The translations under genes and the position numbers were made by a program. This document shows, piece by piece, positions 1 through 8,259 of a DNA stretch of 64,000 bases. Under the pieces are notes generated by a model that had not been told where the DNA came from, searched no databases, and worked only from the letters and a program-made list of their open reading frames with translations. The DNA comes from Haloarcula japonica DSM 6131 (GTDB lineage: Archaea > Halobacteriota > Halobacteria > Halobacteriales > Haloarculaceae). Location: NCBI RefSeq assembly GCF_000336635.1, contig NZ_AOLY01000042.1:225136-289135 (forward strand), written 5' to 3'. Positions within the stretch are counted from its first letter, which is position 1. Every line of letters starts with the position of its first letter.

Positions 1-827
1 AGCACGTCGAGGGGGACCTCCGCTTCGCTTGCCAAGCCGACGAGTACGACCGTCCCGCCCCGACGGACCACGTCGAGTGTCGACTGTATCGACGGCTCCG
101 CGCCGGAGGCTTCGACGACCACGTCGGCACCGACGCCGTCCGTGTATTCGGCGACCGACGCGTTGAGGTCCCTCTCGGTGACGTTAACTGTCAGGTCTGC
201 GCCCCGTTCGTCGGCGAAGTCCAGCTTTTCCTCTACAACGTCGGTCAGAATTACGTCAGTCGCACCGGCGGCCCGTGCGGCCTCCATCACCATCAGCCCG
301 ATCGGCCCCGCTCCGGTTATCAGCACCGTATCACCGGTTCCGACATCGCCGCGGCGACAGGCGTGGATGCCGACGGAAAGCGGTTCGCACAGCGCCCCTT
401 CGGTGGTGGAGACGGACTCCGGGAGCGTGTAGGCGAAGTCGGCCGGCCACGAGACGTACTCCGCGAATGCGCCGTCGTGTGGCGGCGTCGCCATGAACCG
501 GACCCCTTCACAGAGGTGGTAGTCGCCGCGCTTACAGTGGGCACACCGGCGGCAGGGAACACCGGGTTCGAGCGCGACGCGGTCACCCGGTTCGTGGTCG
601 GTAACGTTCTCGCCGACTTCGACGACTTCACCGGCGCTCTCGTGGCCGAGGATCAGCGGGTCCTCGACGACGTAATCGCCGATACGACCGTGTTCGTAAT
701 AGTGGACGTCTGAGCCACAGATCCCGACGTCACGGACGGCGACGAGTACCTCGTCCGGCCCGGGAGACGGTCTGGGACGGTCCTGCAGTTCGAACTCAGT
801 CGGCTCTAGGAGTACAGCCGTTCGCAT
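1..827 (-). CDS. Zinc-dependent sorbitol/polyol dehydrogenase-like protein (C-terminus cut by window edge)
   Basis: Medium-chain zinc alcohol dehydrogenase that probably oxidises a polyol or sugar with NAD(P). About 275 N-terminal residues are visible; the gene runs off the left edge. Catalytic zinc ligands are visible as C37 (GICGSDVHYYEHG context) and H62-E63 (GHE). The structural-zinc cysteines are C92, C95, C98 and C106. The Rossmann motif GAGPIG follows near residue 170. The ICGSDVHYYEHGRIGDYVV stretch is typical of the sorbitol/xylitol (L-iditol 2-dehydrogenase) branch. The ATG at 825-827 is preceded by a minus-strand TATA box at 851-860, which fits a leaderless transcript. The gene lies 69 bases after the dehydratase stop on the same strand and seems to have its own promoter. 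Substrate is inferred from context only. Confidence 0.85.
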   Translation of the reverse strand, partial: MRTAVLLEPTEFELQDRPRPSPGPDEVLVAVRDVGICGSDVHYYEHGRIGDYVVEDPLILGHESAGEVVEVGENVTDHEPGDRVALEPGVPCRRCAHCKRGDYHLCEGVRFMATPPHDGAFAEYVSWPADFAYTLPESVSTTEGALCEPLSVGIHACRRGDVGTGDTVLITGAGPIGLMVMEAARAAGATDVILTDVVEEKLDFADERGADLTVNVTERDLNASVAEYTDGVGADVVVEASGAEPSIQSTLDVVRRGGTVVLVGLASEAEVPLDV

Positions 828-850
828 ACGTGTGGGCACGTGACATAACC

Positions 851-860
851 ATAAAAATAC
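851..860 (-). promoter_or_regulatory. TATA box for the sorbitol-dehydrogenase-like gene
   Basis: On the minus strand this reads GTATTTTTAT, 24-33 bases upstream of the ATG at 827. That is the usual spacing for a leaderless haloarchaeal transcript. It shows that the dehydrogenase can be transcribed separately from the dehydratase upstream. Confidence 0.5.
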
Positions 861-896
861 ACAGGGTGGGTCGTCACGGGCTGGTACTACGCCAGG

Positions 897-2048
897 TCAC
901 CACTCCGCGACGCTCCCGTCCTCGTGGTGCCAGACGGGGTTGTACCAGTTGACCTGTGTCTGTGCCTGTTCGCGGATGTGGGCCTCGTCGATTTCGATAC
1001 CGAGTCCGGGGCCTGTCGGTCGCTTGACGTACCCGTCCTCGAAGCGGAACGTCTCCGGATTCTCCAGGACTTTGAGCCGTTGGCTCGTCGTCGGAGCGTG
1101 CAGGTCGAGGTCCTGTTCGTGCATTACGACGTTCTGTGCGCAAAAGCCGACCTGCAGACTCGCGGCGAACGCGATGGGACCGAGCGGGCAGTGGGGAACG
1201 ACGGCCACGTCGAACGCCTCCGCCATCGATGCGATCTTTCGCATCTCGCTGATGCCGCCGACGTGGGTCACGTCGGGCTGAATTATCGACACCCCGTCGT
1301 CGACGAGGAGTTGTTTGAAGTCGTAGCGCGAATAGAACCGTTCGCCAGTGGCTATCGGCACGGTCGTCCGCTCGGCGATGTCGGCAAATGACTCGTCCTG
1401 TTCGGGGAGCAGCGGCTGGTCGATGAACATCAGATCGAATTGTTCGAGACGCTGGACGAGGTCGGCGGCCATCGGTTTGGAAACGCGGCCGTGGAAGTCG
1501 ACGCCGACGAAGGCATCGTCACCGACGGCGTCCCGGATTGCCGCCACGCGTTCGACCGCATGGTCGACGGCGTTGGGCGTCTCAATGGGTCGGAACTCTC
1601 TGGCGAAGTTGAATTTGAACGCTCTGTACCCCCGTTCACGGTCTTCTTTCGCGGCTGCGGCCACGTCTTCGGGATCGTCGCCACCGAGCCACTGGTACAC
1701 CAGCAGCTTATCCCGGACGTGACCGCCGAGCAGCTCGTGCACCGGGGCGCCGTAGTGTCGCCCCTTGATGTCCCAGAGCGCGTGGTCGATGCCGGCCAGT
1801 GCGCTCATGAGTATCGGTCCGCCGCGGAAGTAGCCGCTCTGATAGAGCTTCCGCCAGTGGTACTCAGTCCGGAGCGGGTCGGCCCCGAGAAGGTATGCCT
1901 CGATGAGCTCGGTGACGGCGGCTCGAACTGTCTCCAATCGACCCTGCACGATGGGCTCGCCCCAGCCGACGATCCCCTCGTCGGTCTCTAGCTTCAGGAG
2001 CAACCACCGCGGCGGCACGGCGAACAGTTCGAAGTCGGTGATTTGCAT
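897..2048 (-). CDS. dgoD: Mandelate racemase/enolase superfamily sugar-acid dehydratase, galactonate dehydratase-like
   Basis: Predicted to dehydrate a sugar acid to its 2-keto-3-deoxy form (galactonate-type). The 383-residue product has the full family length and almost no gaps against the DgoD family. D184 and H186 (VDFHGR), E236 (ATGERFYS), D259 (QPDVTHVGG) and H286 (VPHCPLGP) match the metal- and acid/base-residue positions of E. coli DgoD (D183, H185, E235, H285). The second metal ligand, normally Glu in an IEEP motif, is Asp here (D210, FIDQP), which is unusual. Start chosen at the ATG giving MQITDF; longer readings upstream run antisense into the neighbouring SDR gene. It is divergent from that SDR, sharing 120 bases of promoter region. 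Substrate could be galactonate, fuconate or a related acid. Confidence 0.85.
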   Translation of the reverse strand: MQITDFELFAVPPRWLLLKLETDEGIVGWGEPIVQGRLETVRAAVTELIEAYLLGADPLRTEYHWRKLYQSGYFRGGPILMSALAGIDHALWDIKGRHYGAPVHELLGGHVRDKLLVYQWLGGDDPEDVAAAAKEDRERGYRAFKFNFAREFRPIETPNAVDHAVERVAAIRDAVGDDAFVGVDFHGRVSKPMAADLVQRLEQFDLMFIDQPLLPEQDESFADIAERTTVPIATGERFYSRYDFKQLLVDDGVSIIQPDVTHVGGISEMRKIASMAEAFDVAVVPHCPLGPIAFAASLQVGFCAQNVVMHEQDLDLHAPTTSQRLKVLENPETFRFEDGYVKRPTGPGLGIEIDEAHIREQAQTQVNWYNPVWHHEDGSVAEW

Positions 2049-2168
2049 GGCTATGCTATCTGCGAGGGAGTACTTGTAATGACTGGCTGCCGGGGCTGGG
2101 TCACCGGGGGCCGTGACAGAGAGAGGCGTACATTTATGCTGGAGGCTGTCGGAGACCCAAGCGTACGC

Positions 2169-2942
2169 ATGAGTGTACTTGACAGTTTCTCCCTCGACGG
2201 AGAGACAGCTATCGTCACCGGTGCGGCGCAGGGCCTCGGCAAACAGATGGCGACCGGTCTCACGGAGATGGGTGCCGACGTCGCTATCGCGGACGTGAAC
2301 GGGGAGAAGGCAGCACAGACGGCCTCGGAACTGGACGGCGAGACGGACGTCATCGCGACTGAGGTCGACGTGACGGACGAAGCCTCGGTCGAGGCGATGG
2401 TCGAGGACGTGACCGACCGCCTGGGGCCGATTGACGTCCTGGTCAACAACGCCGGCATCGTCGAGAACTCCCCCGCGGAGGAGACGAGCATCGAGTCTTG
2501 GCGGCGGGTCGTGTCGGTCAACCTCGACGGCGTCTTCCTCTGTGCCAAACACGTCGGCCAACAGATGCTCGACCGCGGTGAGGGACGCATCGTGAACATC
2601 TCGTCGATGTCGGGGTTCGACGTGAACGTCCCGCAGAAACAGGCCAGCTACAACACGACAAAAGCCGGCGTCAGGATGCTGACCCAGTCACTGGCCGTCG
2701 AATGGGGCGATCAGGGGGTCCGCGTCAACGCTATCGCGCCCGGCTACATGCGGACCGAACTCGTCGACGAGGTGCTCGAAGAGAGCCCGGAGATGGAGGA
2801 GACGTGGCTGGAGAACACGCCGATGGGTCGTCTCGGTCGGCCTGAGGAACTGAAAGAACTCGTCGTCTACCTCGCGTCGGACGCGTCGTCGTACATGACG
2901 GGGTCGACCGTCGTGATGGACGGCGGCTACACCTCGCGGTGA
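2169..2942 (+). CDS. Short-chain dehydrogenase/reductase, sugar or polyol dehydrogenase type
   Basis: Classical SDR of 257 residues. It has the cofactor motif TGAAQGLG near the N-terminus, NNAG near residue 90, the catalytic Ser in NISSM, and YNTTK as the YxxxK pair. The C-terminus ends in the usual GSTVVMDGGYT pattern. The Asp after the second strand (AIADVN) favours NAD over NADP. The family includes glucose/rhamnose 1-dehydrogenases, gluconate 5-dehydrogenases and polyol dehydrogenases, so the substrate is open. The start at 2169 follows a TATA-like ACATTTATG at 2130-2138. The gene is convergent with the FGGY kinase, with only 5 bases between their stops. It would either oxidise an aldose to feed the neighbouring dehydratase, or convert a polyol to a ketose. 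Confidence 0.85.
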   Translation: MSVLDSFSLDGETAIVTGAAQGLGKQMATGLTEMGADVAIADVNGEKAAQTASELDGETDVIATEVDVTDEASVEAMVEDVTDRLGPIDVLVNNAGIVENSPAEETSIESWRRVVSVNLDGVFLCAKHVGQQMLDRGEGRIVNISSMSGFDVNVPQKQASYNTTKAGVRMLTQSLAVEWGDQGVRVNAIAPGYMRTELVDEVLEESPEMEETWLENTPMGRLGRPEELKELVVYLASDASSYMTGSTVVMDGGYTSR

Positions 2943-2947
2943 GGGAA

Positions 2948-4423
2948 TCAGGCTTCGGACGACGAGGCGTCGGTCAGTGCGGCCAACCGATCTTTTGCGT
3001 CTGCCCACTCACCACCAGCCTGTGGCTCGTATGTAGTCGTCTCGAAGGCCGATTCGACCAACTGCCGCCCGGTTTCGATGTCAGAGACCGTTCCGGTGGC
3101 GACGGCCTGCGTGAGAACGTTGCCGACAGCTGTCGCCTCGACCGGGCCAGTCGACACTGGCCGGTTTGTGGCGTCCGCGAGTAACTGACAGAACAGTTCG
3201 TTTCGGACGCCCCCGCCGCCGAGAACGATACGCGACGGAGAGTCCTCGACGACTGCCGCGAGCGCGTCGAGTTCCAGTGCGGTCTTCGCCGCCAGGCTGT
3301 CGAGGAGACAGCGGACGATACCGCCCTGGCCCGTCGGGAGCGGTTGGTCCGTTCGGCGACAGTAGTCCCGAATCTGGTCGGGCATCGGCTCGTCGATGCC
3401 GAAACTGTCGGCATCGGTATCGACGAGTGCGGTCCGCGGTTGGGCTTTCTCGGCAGCCGACAGGAGCGTCTCGTAATCAACCGGCTGACCTGCATCGCGC
3501 CACGCTTCGCGGCACTCCTCCAGCAGAAAGAACCCGTTGATGTTCTTCAGGAGCCGGACGGACCCGTCCACGCCGAGTTCGTTCGAGACGGCCTGTTCGA
3601 AGGCGGCGTCCGTCCGTACCGGCTCGTCGCGCTCGACGCCGAGGACGAACCACGAGCCCGTGTTGAGGAACGCGGCGTCTTCGACCAGCGGGAGCCCGGC
3701 GACGGCCGACGCCGTGTCGTGGCTCGCCGGCGTCACTATCTCCGGCGTCGAAGACAGCCCTGAGACCACGCCGTCGTCGACAGCCCCGATGGACTGCCCG
3801 GGTTCGGACAGGTCCGGGAGGAGGCCCGTCGGAACCGACAGCTCGTCGAGCAGGTCGGTGGCCCAGGCTCGCCGTTCGGGGTCGACCATCTGCGTGGTCG
3901 ACGCTATCGTTACCTCGCCCGCCGGGCGGCCGCCCAACTTCGCGGAGAGGAGCTGAGGCATCATGAGCAGCCCGTCGCTCGCGTCGAGGAGGTCGGGCTC
4001 GCGCTCGGCGATGGTGTGAAGCTGCCACAGCGTGTTCGGCGTGTTCCAGTTCGTGATGCCGGTCGCGTCGAACAGCCGCCGCTTCCCGACAGCCTCGAAG
4101 ACTTGCTCGCGCGTGGCCGTCGAATCGGGGTCTCTGTAGGAGACCGGATCACGGAGCAGTTCGCCGTCGGCCAGGAGCCCGAAATCGAGCCCCCACGTGT
4201 CGATACCGACCGTATCGAGGCCGTCGGCGTAGTCGTCGGCGGCCAGGATTCCATCTCCGATGTGGTCGACCAGCGCGTCGACGTCCCAGACGTAGCGACC
4301 GTCCCGTTCGACCGGTCGGTTATCGAACCGATGGACTTCACGCACGTCGAACGACGACTGTGTCACCTCGCCGAGGAACACCGTCCCGCCGCTCGCGCCG
4401 ATGTCGATAGCGACGTGGTTCAT
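2948..4423 (-). CDS. rhaB: FGGY carbohydrate kinase, rhamnulokinase-like
   Basis: ATP-dependent ketose kinase of 491 residues in the two-lobed FGGY fold. The N-terminal phosphate-1 motif is AIDIGASGG. IDTWGLDFGLL with PVSYRD, and later TIASTTQMVDP, are hallmarks of the rhamnulokinase branch rather than xylulo- or glycerol kinase. The adenosine-binding part contains LGGGGVRNELFCQLLAD near residue 400. It follows the class II aldolase on the same strand with a 26-base gap and is the last gene of the transporter operon. Expected role: phosphorylate a ketose such as rhamnulose, fuculose or a relative at C1 for the aldolase to cleave. No isomerase is nearby to make the ketose, so a dehydrogenase probably supplies it. 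Confidence 0.82.
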   Translation of the reverse strand: MNHVAIDIGASGGTVFLGEVTQSSFDVREVHRFDNRPVERDGRYVWDVDALVDHIGDGILAADDYADGLDTVGIDTWGLDFGLLADGELLRDPVSYRDPDSTATREQVFEAVGKRRLFDATGITNWNTPNTLWQLHTIAEREPDLLDASDGLLMMPQLLSAKLGGRPAGEVTIASTTQMVDPERRAWATDLLDELSVPTGLLPDLSEPGQSIGAVDDGVVSGLSSTPEIVTPASHDTASAVAGLPLVEDAAFLNTGSWFVLGVERDEPVRTDAAFEQAVSNELGVDGSVRLLKNINGFFLLEECREAWRDAGQPVDYETLLSAAEKAQPRTALVDTDADSFGIDEPMPDQIRDYCRRTDQPLPTGQGGIVRCLLDSLAAKTALELDALAAVVEDSPSRIVLGGGGVRNELFCQLLADATNRPVSTGPVEATAVGNVLTQAVATGTVSDIETGRQLVESAFETTTYEPQAGGEWADAKDRLAALTDASSSEA

Positions 4424-4449
4424 GGGTCAGGTAGGACAGACACGGGTGG

Positions 4450-5103
4450 TCACTGCCCGTAGCTGTCGAGCTTGTCGGCCAGCCGGTCTATCTCCTCGTC
4501 CGGGAGGATCTCCGGTTCGCCGATAGCCCTGGCCTGATGATGGATGCGCGCGCAGTACTCGACCATCAGCGCGACCGTGTAGGCGTCGTCCAGCGACTCG
4601 TCGGCCGTCAACACGCCGTGGTTGCGCAACAGCGTGGCGTTGAACGACTCGCCCAGCGCGTCGACGGCGGCTTCGCCGAGTTCCTCCGTCGCGTGTGTCC
4701 GGTATTCGGCGACGGGCACCTCCGTCCCGGTGAACGAGAGGAGGTAATGCGAAGCTGGGATCGACTCGCCGAGCGAGGCGAACGTCGTCGCATAGGGAGA
4801 GTGGGTGTGGACGACGCCGCCGACTCCCGGACGCTCGCGGTAGACGGCCAGGTGCATCGGCAGCTCCGTCGATGGCTCGGCGTCGCCCTCGACGACAGTC
4901 CCGTCCGTGTGCACGACCGGAACGTCCTCGGGTTCGATCTCCCCGTAGGGGATTCCCGACGGGCTGATCGCGATGTGGTTCTCGTCGAGTCGGGCACTGA
5001 GGTTCCCGCCGGTGCCCGTGGTCAGATCGTCTTCGAGCAGGCTCAGGCCGTACTCGCAGATAGCGTTACGCGTCTCGTAGTGTGAAATGTCTTGGTCTGT
5101 CAT
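4450..5103 (-). CDS. fucA: Class II aldolase, fuculose/rhamnulose-1-phosphate aldolase family
   Basis: Zinc-dependent sugar-phosphate aldolase of the FucA/AraD family, 217 residues. Visible signatures are TGTGGNLSAR (phosphate-binding loop), SPSGIPYG, the catalytic Glu E80 in STELPMH, and zinc ligands H99 and H101 (HTH) and H162 (RNHG). All key residues are present. The enzyme would split a ketose-1-phosphate to DHAP plus an aldehyde such as lactaldehyde or glycolaldehyde. The start was set at the ATG at 5101-5103 (MTDQDIS); an ATG 66 bases upstream would overlap the ABC ATPase gene and adds residues unlike the family. It sits between the transporter ATPase and the kinase, in operon order. 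AraD-type epimerases share the fold, but the context favours an aldolase. Confidence 0.82.
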   Translation of the reverse strand: MTDQDISHYETRNAICEYGLSLLEDDLTTGTGGNLSARLDENHIAISPSGIPYGEIEPEDVPVVHTDGTVVEGDAEPSTELPMHLAVYRERPGVGGVVHTHSPYATTFASLGESIPASHYLLSFTGTEVPVAEYRTHATEELGEAAVDALGESFNATLLRNHGVLTADESLDDAYTVALMVEYCARIHHQARAIGEPEILPDEEIDRLADKLDSYGQ

Positions 5104-5165
5104 CTGTCGTGGATAGTGAATCGGTAGGTAGCTGTGGTAGTGGGAGGACAGCGAACGGCCTGTCG

Positions 5166-6326
5166 TCACTCGGCGGGCTTCATCTGCTCTTCGAGCGCCA
5201 TTTCGGCATCTTCACCGAGTTGGCGCTGGTGGATCGTTTCGCCGCTGGCGGGATCGAACAGGTGGACGTCTTCGTCGGGGATCTCCACGTAGACGTGTTG
5301 CCCTTCGCTGATCGGGCGCTGCCCGTCCGTCTCCACGATGAACGTCTGGTCGTGGCTTTGAGACCGCGCCTGCAGATAGACGTAGGAGATGCTCCCCATC
5401 GGTTCCACGACGTCGACGACGGCCTCGAACTCGTGGCCCGAGTTCGCCCGGTCGTGGAGCGTCATGTCCTCCGGCCGGATACCGAGGACGAGGTCGTTTC
5501 GAGTGCCGACAGCGGACTGCATCTGCTCGGTCAGGTCGAAATCGAAGCCGTCCGCGCGGAGCGTCCCGCCCTCGACCGCGCCCTCGAAGAAGTTCATCGA
5601 CGGCGAGCCGAGGAAGCCGGCGACGAACTGGTTGGCCGGGCGGTAGAAACACTCCAGTGGCGTGCCGACCTGCTGGAGTTCCCCGTAGTTGAGAACGACG
5701 AGCCGGTCGCCCATCGTCATCGCCTCCGTCTGATCGTGGGTGACGTACAGCGTCGTCACGTCCAGGTCGTTCTGGAGCCGGTTGATCTCCGTCCGCATCT
5801 CAGCCCGGAGCTTCGCGTCCAGGTTCGACAGCGGCTCGTCCATCAGGAAGACGTTCGGGTCCCGGACGATGGCCCGACCGAGCGCGACGCGCTGTTGCTG
5901 CCCGCCGGAGAGTTCACCGGGCTTGTCGTCCAACAGCATGTCGATGTCCATCATCTCGGCGGCGGACGTAACGGCTTCCTCGATCTCCCCGGAAGACATG
6001 TCGGTGGACATCTTCAGCCCGAAGGACATGTTCTCCTCGACGGTCATGTTGGGGTACAGCGCGTAGTTCTGGAACACCATTGCGATGTCCCGCGCGCGCG
6101 GACCGAGCTGGTTGACTACCTGCTCGCCGATGCGGATGTCGCCCTCGGTTTGCGTTTCCAGTCCCGCGACGATGCGCATGAGCGTCGACTTCCCGCTCCC
6201 GGACGGACCGACGAAGACGATGAACTCGCCGTCGCGGATGTCCAGGGAGACGTCGTCGACCGCAACTATCGATTCATCTCCGTCTCCGAACCGTTTCGTA
6301 ACGTCGTCGATTGTGATACGAGCCAT
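5166..6326 (-). CDS. ugpC: Carbohydrate ABC transporter ATP-binding protein (UgpC/MsmK/MalK family)
   Basis: ATPase of a CUT1-type sugar importer, 386 residues. The nucleotide-binding domain (about 1-235) shows Walker A GPSGSGKST, Q-loop FQNYALYPN, signature LSGGQQQR, Walker B VFLMDEPLSNLD and switch VTHDQTEA. The C-terminal part (about 240-386) is the OB-fold (TOBE) regulatory domain, with LGIRPEDM as the typical entry motif. ATPases of this family can serve more than one importer. It is the fourth gene of the transporter operon, 85 bases after the second permease, and a hairpin lies in that gap. Confidence 0.93.
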   Translation of the reverse strand: MARITIDDVTKRFGDGDESIVAVDDVSLDIRDGEFIVFVGPSGSGKSTLMRIVAGLETQTEGDIRIGEQVVNQLGPRARDIAMVFQNYALYPNMTVEENMSFGLKMSTDMSSGEIEEAVTSAAEMMDIDMLLDDKPGELSGGQQQRVALGRAIVRDPNVFLMDEPLSNLDAKLRAEMRTEINRLQNDLDVTTLYVTHDQTEAMTMGDRLVVLNYGELQQVGTPLECFYRPANQFVAGFLGSPSMNFFEGAVEGGTLRADGFDFDLTEQMQSAVGTRNDLVLGIRPEDMTLHDRANSGHEFEAVVDVVEPMGSISYVYLQARSQSHDQTFIVETDGQRPISEGQHVYVEIPDEDVHLFDPASGETIHQRQLGEDAEMALEEQMKPAE

Positions 6327-6342
6327 TAGCGTGCCTCCGTGT

Positions 6343-6365
6343 CGCGGCTACTTATTCCCGCCGCG
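6343..6365. repeat. Perfect 6-bp inverted repeat in the permease-ATPase gap
   Basis: CGCGGC at 6343-6348 and GCCGCG at 6360-6365 are separated by 11 bases. In RNA this would be a stable GC hairpin inside the polycistronic transporter message. It may be an RNA processing or stability element that sets different levels for membrane and ATPase subunits. No function can be shown from sequence alone. Confidence 0.35.
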
Positions 6366-6411
6366 GGGGTGTAGTCAGCGAGCGATACCTGTCGTGGCGA
6401 TACCACAGCGT

Positions 6412-7290
6412 TCATTCCTTGATCACCACGCCGAAGCTGAGTCCAGCAGCGAGGTACTTGTTGACCGCGATGAGGAAGACGACGACCGGAATGATCATCG
6501 CCGTCGATGCGGCCGCGAGCATTCCCCACTCGATGGAGCGAGAGCCGATGAACGAGTAGACGAACAGCGTCACCGGCACGGCCTCGAAGCTCGTCAGCAC
6601 GAGCCCGAACAGCAGCTCGATCCACGCGAAGATGAAGCTGATGATGGCGACCGAGAAGATGCCGGGCTTGGCCGCCGGCAGGACGACCTTTCTGAAGCCC
6701 TGGAACTGGGTCGCACCGTCGACGCGTGCGGCCTCCTCCAGCGTCTCGGGGATGCCGTCGAAGAACGCTTTCATTACCCAGACGACGAGCGAGAGGTTGA
6801 TGCTCACGTACATCAGAACCATCCCGATTCGCGTGTCGAACAGGTTGAGCTCCCGGAAGATGATAAAGAACGGGAGCACGACGGCAATCGGCGGGAGCAT
6901 CCGTGAGGAGAGTATCCACACGAGCACGTCCCGCTCCATGGGGATGTCGTACCGCGAGAGGACGTACGCCGCGGGGACGCCGATCAACAGCACGAGGACG
7001 ACCGATGCTGACACCATGATGAGGCTGTTGGCAAAGGCCCCGACGAACCCGGAGTTCTGGAGCAACTGGATGTAGTTGTACACCGTCGGCAGGAAGATCC
7101 AGTCCGGCGGGAGCGAGTTCGCTGTTCCGGGCGGTTTCAGCGACATCGAGGCGAGCCAGTACAGCGGGAACAGCACGATGAACGACCACGTCAGCAGGAT
7201 GGTGTGTCGAACGGCCGTGACGAGTTTCTCGCGCGTGTCCTTGTCGAGTCGCTGTGACGCAGTCGCGGAGTCGCCGTCTGTCGTCGCCAT
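6412..7290 (-). CDS. Carbohydrate ABC transporter permease (MalG-type)
   Basis: Inner-membrane subunit of the CUT1 importer, 292 residues with six predicted membrane helices. The first helix is TILLTWSFIVLFPLYWLA. The EAA loop that contacts the ATPase reads EEAARVDGATQFQGFRKVVL near residue 190, with the conserved EAA and G spacing. Start placed at the ATG at 7288-7290, which overlaps the stop of the first permease by one base (TGATG), a sign of translational coupling; an ATG nine bases earlier is possible. It works as a heterodimer with the product of the preceding gene. Confidence 0.92.
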   Translation of the reverse strand: MATTDGDSATASQRLDKDTREKLVTAVRHTILLTWSFIVLFPLYWLASMSLKPPGTANSLPPDWIFLPTVYNYIQLLQNSGFVGAFANSLIMVSASVVLVLLIGVPAAYVLSRYDIPMERDVLVWILSSRMLPPIAVVLPFFIIFRELNLFDTRIGMVLMYVSINLSLVVWVMKAFFDGIPETLEEAARVDGATQFQGFRKVVLPAAKPGIFSVAIISFIFAWIELLFGLVLTSFEAVPVTLFVYSFIGSRSIEWGMLAAASTAMIIPVVVFLIAVNKYLAAGLSFGVVIKE

Positions 7291-8222
7291 CAGTCCCACA
7301 CCCCCTCGAAGCCGACCTTCGCAATGATGACGTTACACAGTGCAACGACGAGGACGAGGTAGACGATGGCGATCGCTGCGGCCACGGTGATCTGGTTGTT
7401 GATGAACATCTGTTCGTAGATATTGATGCTCACGAGCTGGGTCGCCGTCCCCGGCCCGCCGCCAGTGAGCCCGTACACCACGCCGAACGTCCGGAACAGG
7501 TCGATCAACCGGATGAGGGTCGCGACGAACACGACCGGCTTCATGTAGGGGATGATGACGTGGACGTATCGCCGCCACATCGGGGCTCCGTCGACGCGGG
7601 ACGCCTCGATGAGCGTCTTCGGCACCGACGAGAGGCCGGCGTAGAAGATGATGAACATGAACGGCGTCCAGTTCCACGCATCCAGGAGAATGACCGTCAG
7701 CAGCGGCACCTCAGAGAGGAAATTCGGCGCTGCGAACGGCGTTCCGGTGTTTATGACGTATGGAATAATGCCGATCTCGCTGTTCAGCATGATCCGGCCG
7801 ATGGTCGCGAGCGAGACGGGCGCGACGGCCATCGGAATGATGAACAGCACCCGATAGAACGACTTCGTCCGGTCGGAACCGACGCCGGCGACGAGCGCGG
7901 CTAGGACGAACCCAAGGACGGTTTCGAGGAGCAGCGCGCTGACGACGACAGTAATCGTAATGACGAACGAGTGGATCGCGCCGCCGCGGGTAAAGGCCGT
8001 CTCGAAGTTAGACAGCCCGACGAAATCGGCTGCGAATACATCGAGTGTCGGCTCCGCGATCAGGCTGAGATACAGGTCGTAGGCACCGGGGAAGAAGGTG
8101 ATCATCACCATCACCGCCACCATCGGTGCCATGAACCAGTACGGGAGGTAGTCGTTCCACAGGTCCCGGAGCCTGGCGAAGGTCGATTTGGATGTCGTTT
8201 CCGTTTGCGTTGGTGTACTCAT
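7290..8222 (-). CDS. Carbohydrate ABC transporter permease (MalF/UgpA-type)
   Basis: First permease of the CUT1 importer, 310 residues and about six membrane helices. The N-terminal cytoplasmic stretch before YWFMAPMVAVMVMITFFPG is typical of the family. The EAA loop reads IEASRVDGAPMWRRYVHVII near residue 220. The gene starts 37 bases after the binding-protein stop, and its own stop overlaps the start of the second permease. The order binding protein, permease, permease, ATPase, aldolase, kinase indicates one transcript from the promoter near 9730. Confidence 0.92.
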   Translation of the reverse strand: MSTPTQTETTSKSTFARLRDLWNDYLPYWFMAPMVAVMVMITFFPGAYDLYLSLIAEPTLDVFAADFVGLSNFETAFTRGGAIHSFVITITVVVSALLLETVLGFVLAALVAGVGSDRTKSFYRVLFIIPMAVAPVSLATIGRIMLNSEIGIIPYVINTGTPFAAPNFLSEVPLLTVILLDAWNWTPFMFIIFYAGLSSVPKTLIEASRVDGAPMWRRYVHVIIPYMKPVVFVATLIRLIDLFRTFGVVYGLTGGGPGTATQLVSINIYEQMFINNQITVAAAIAIVYLVLVVALCNVIIAKVGFEGVWD

Positions 8223-8259
8223 TGGTGGGGTAGTGTTGTGGCTTAGATAGGACTGGGGG

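Noticed and set aside
897-2561. Extension of the dehydratase gene to an upstream start at 2561
   Set aside because: The added 171 residues run antisense through the SDR gene and have no family similarity; MQITDF at 2048 is the natural start.
5082-6329. Long open frame (415 codons) antisense to the ABC transporter ATPase
   Set aside because: The minus-strand frame has every ATPase motif. The plus-strand frame is a His/Arg/Val-rich mirror typical of GC-rich antisense reading.
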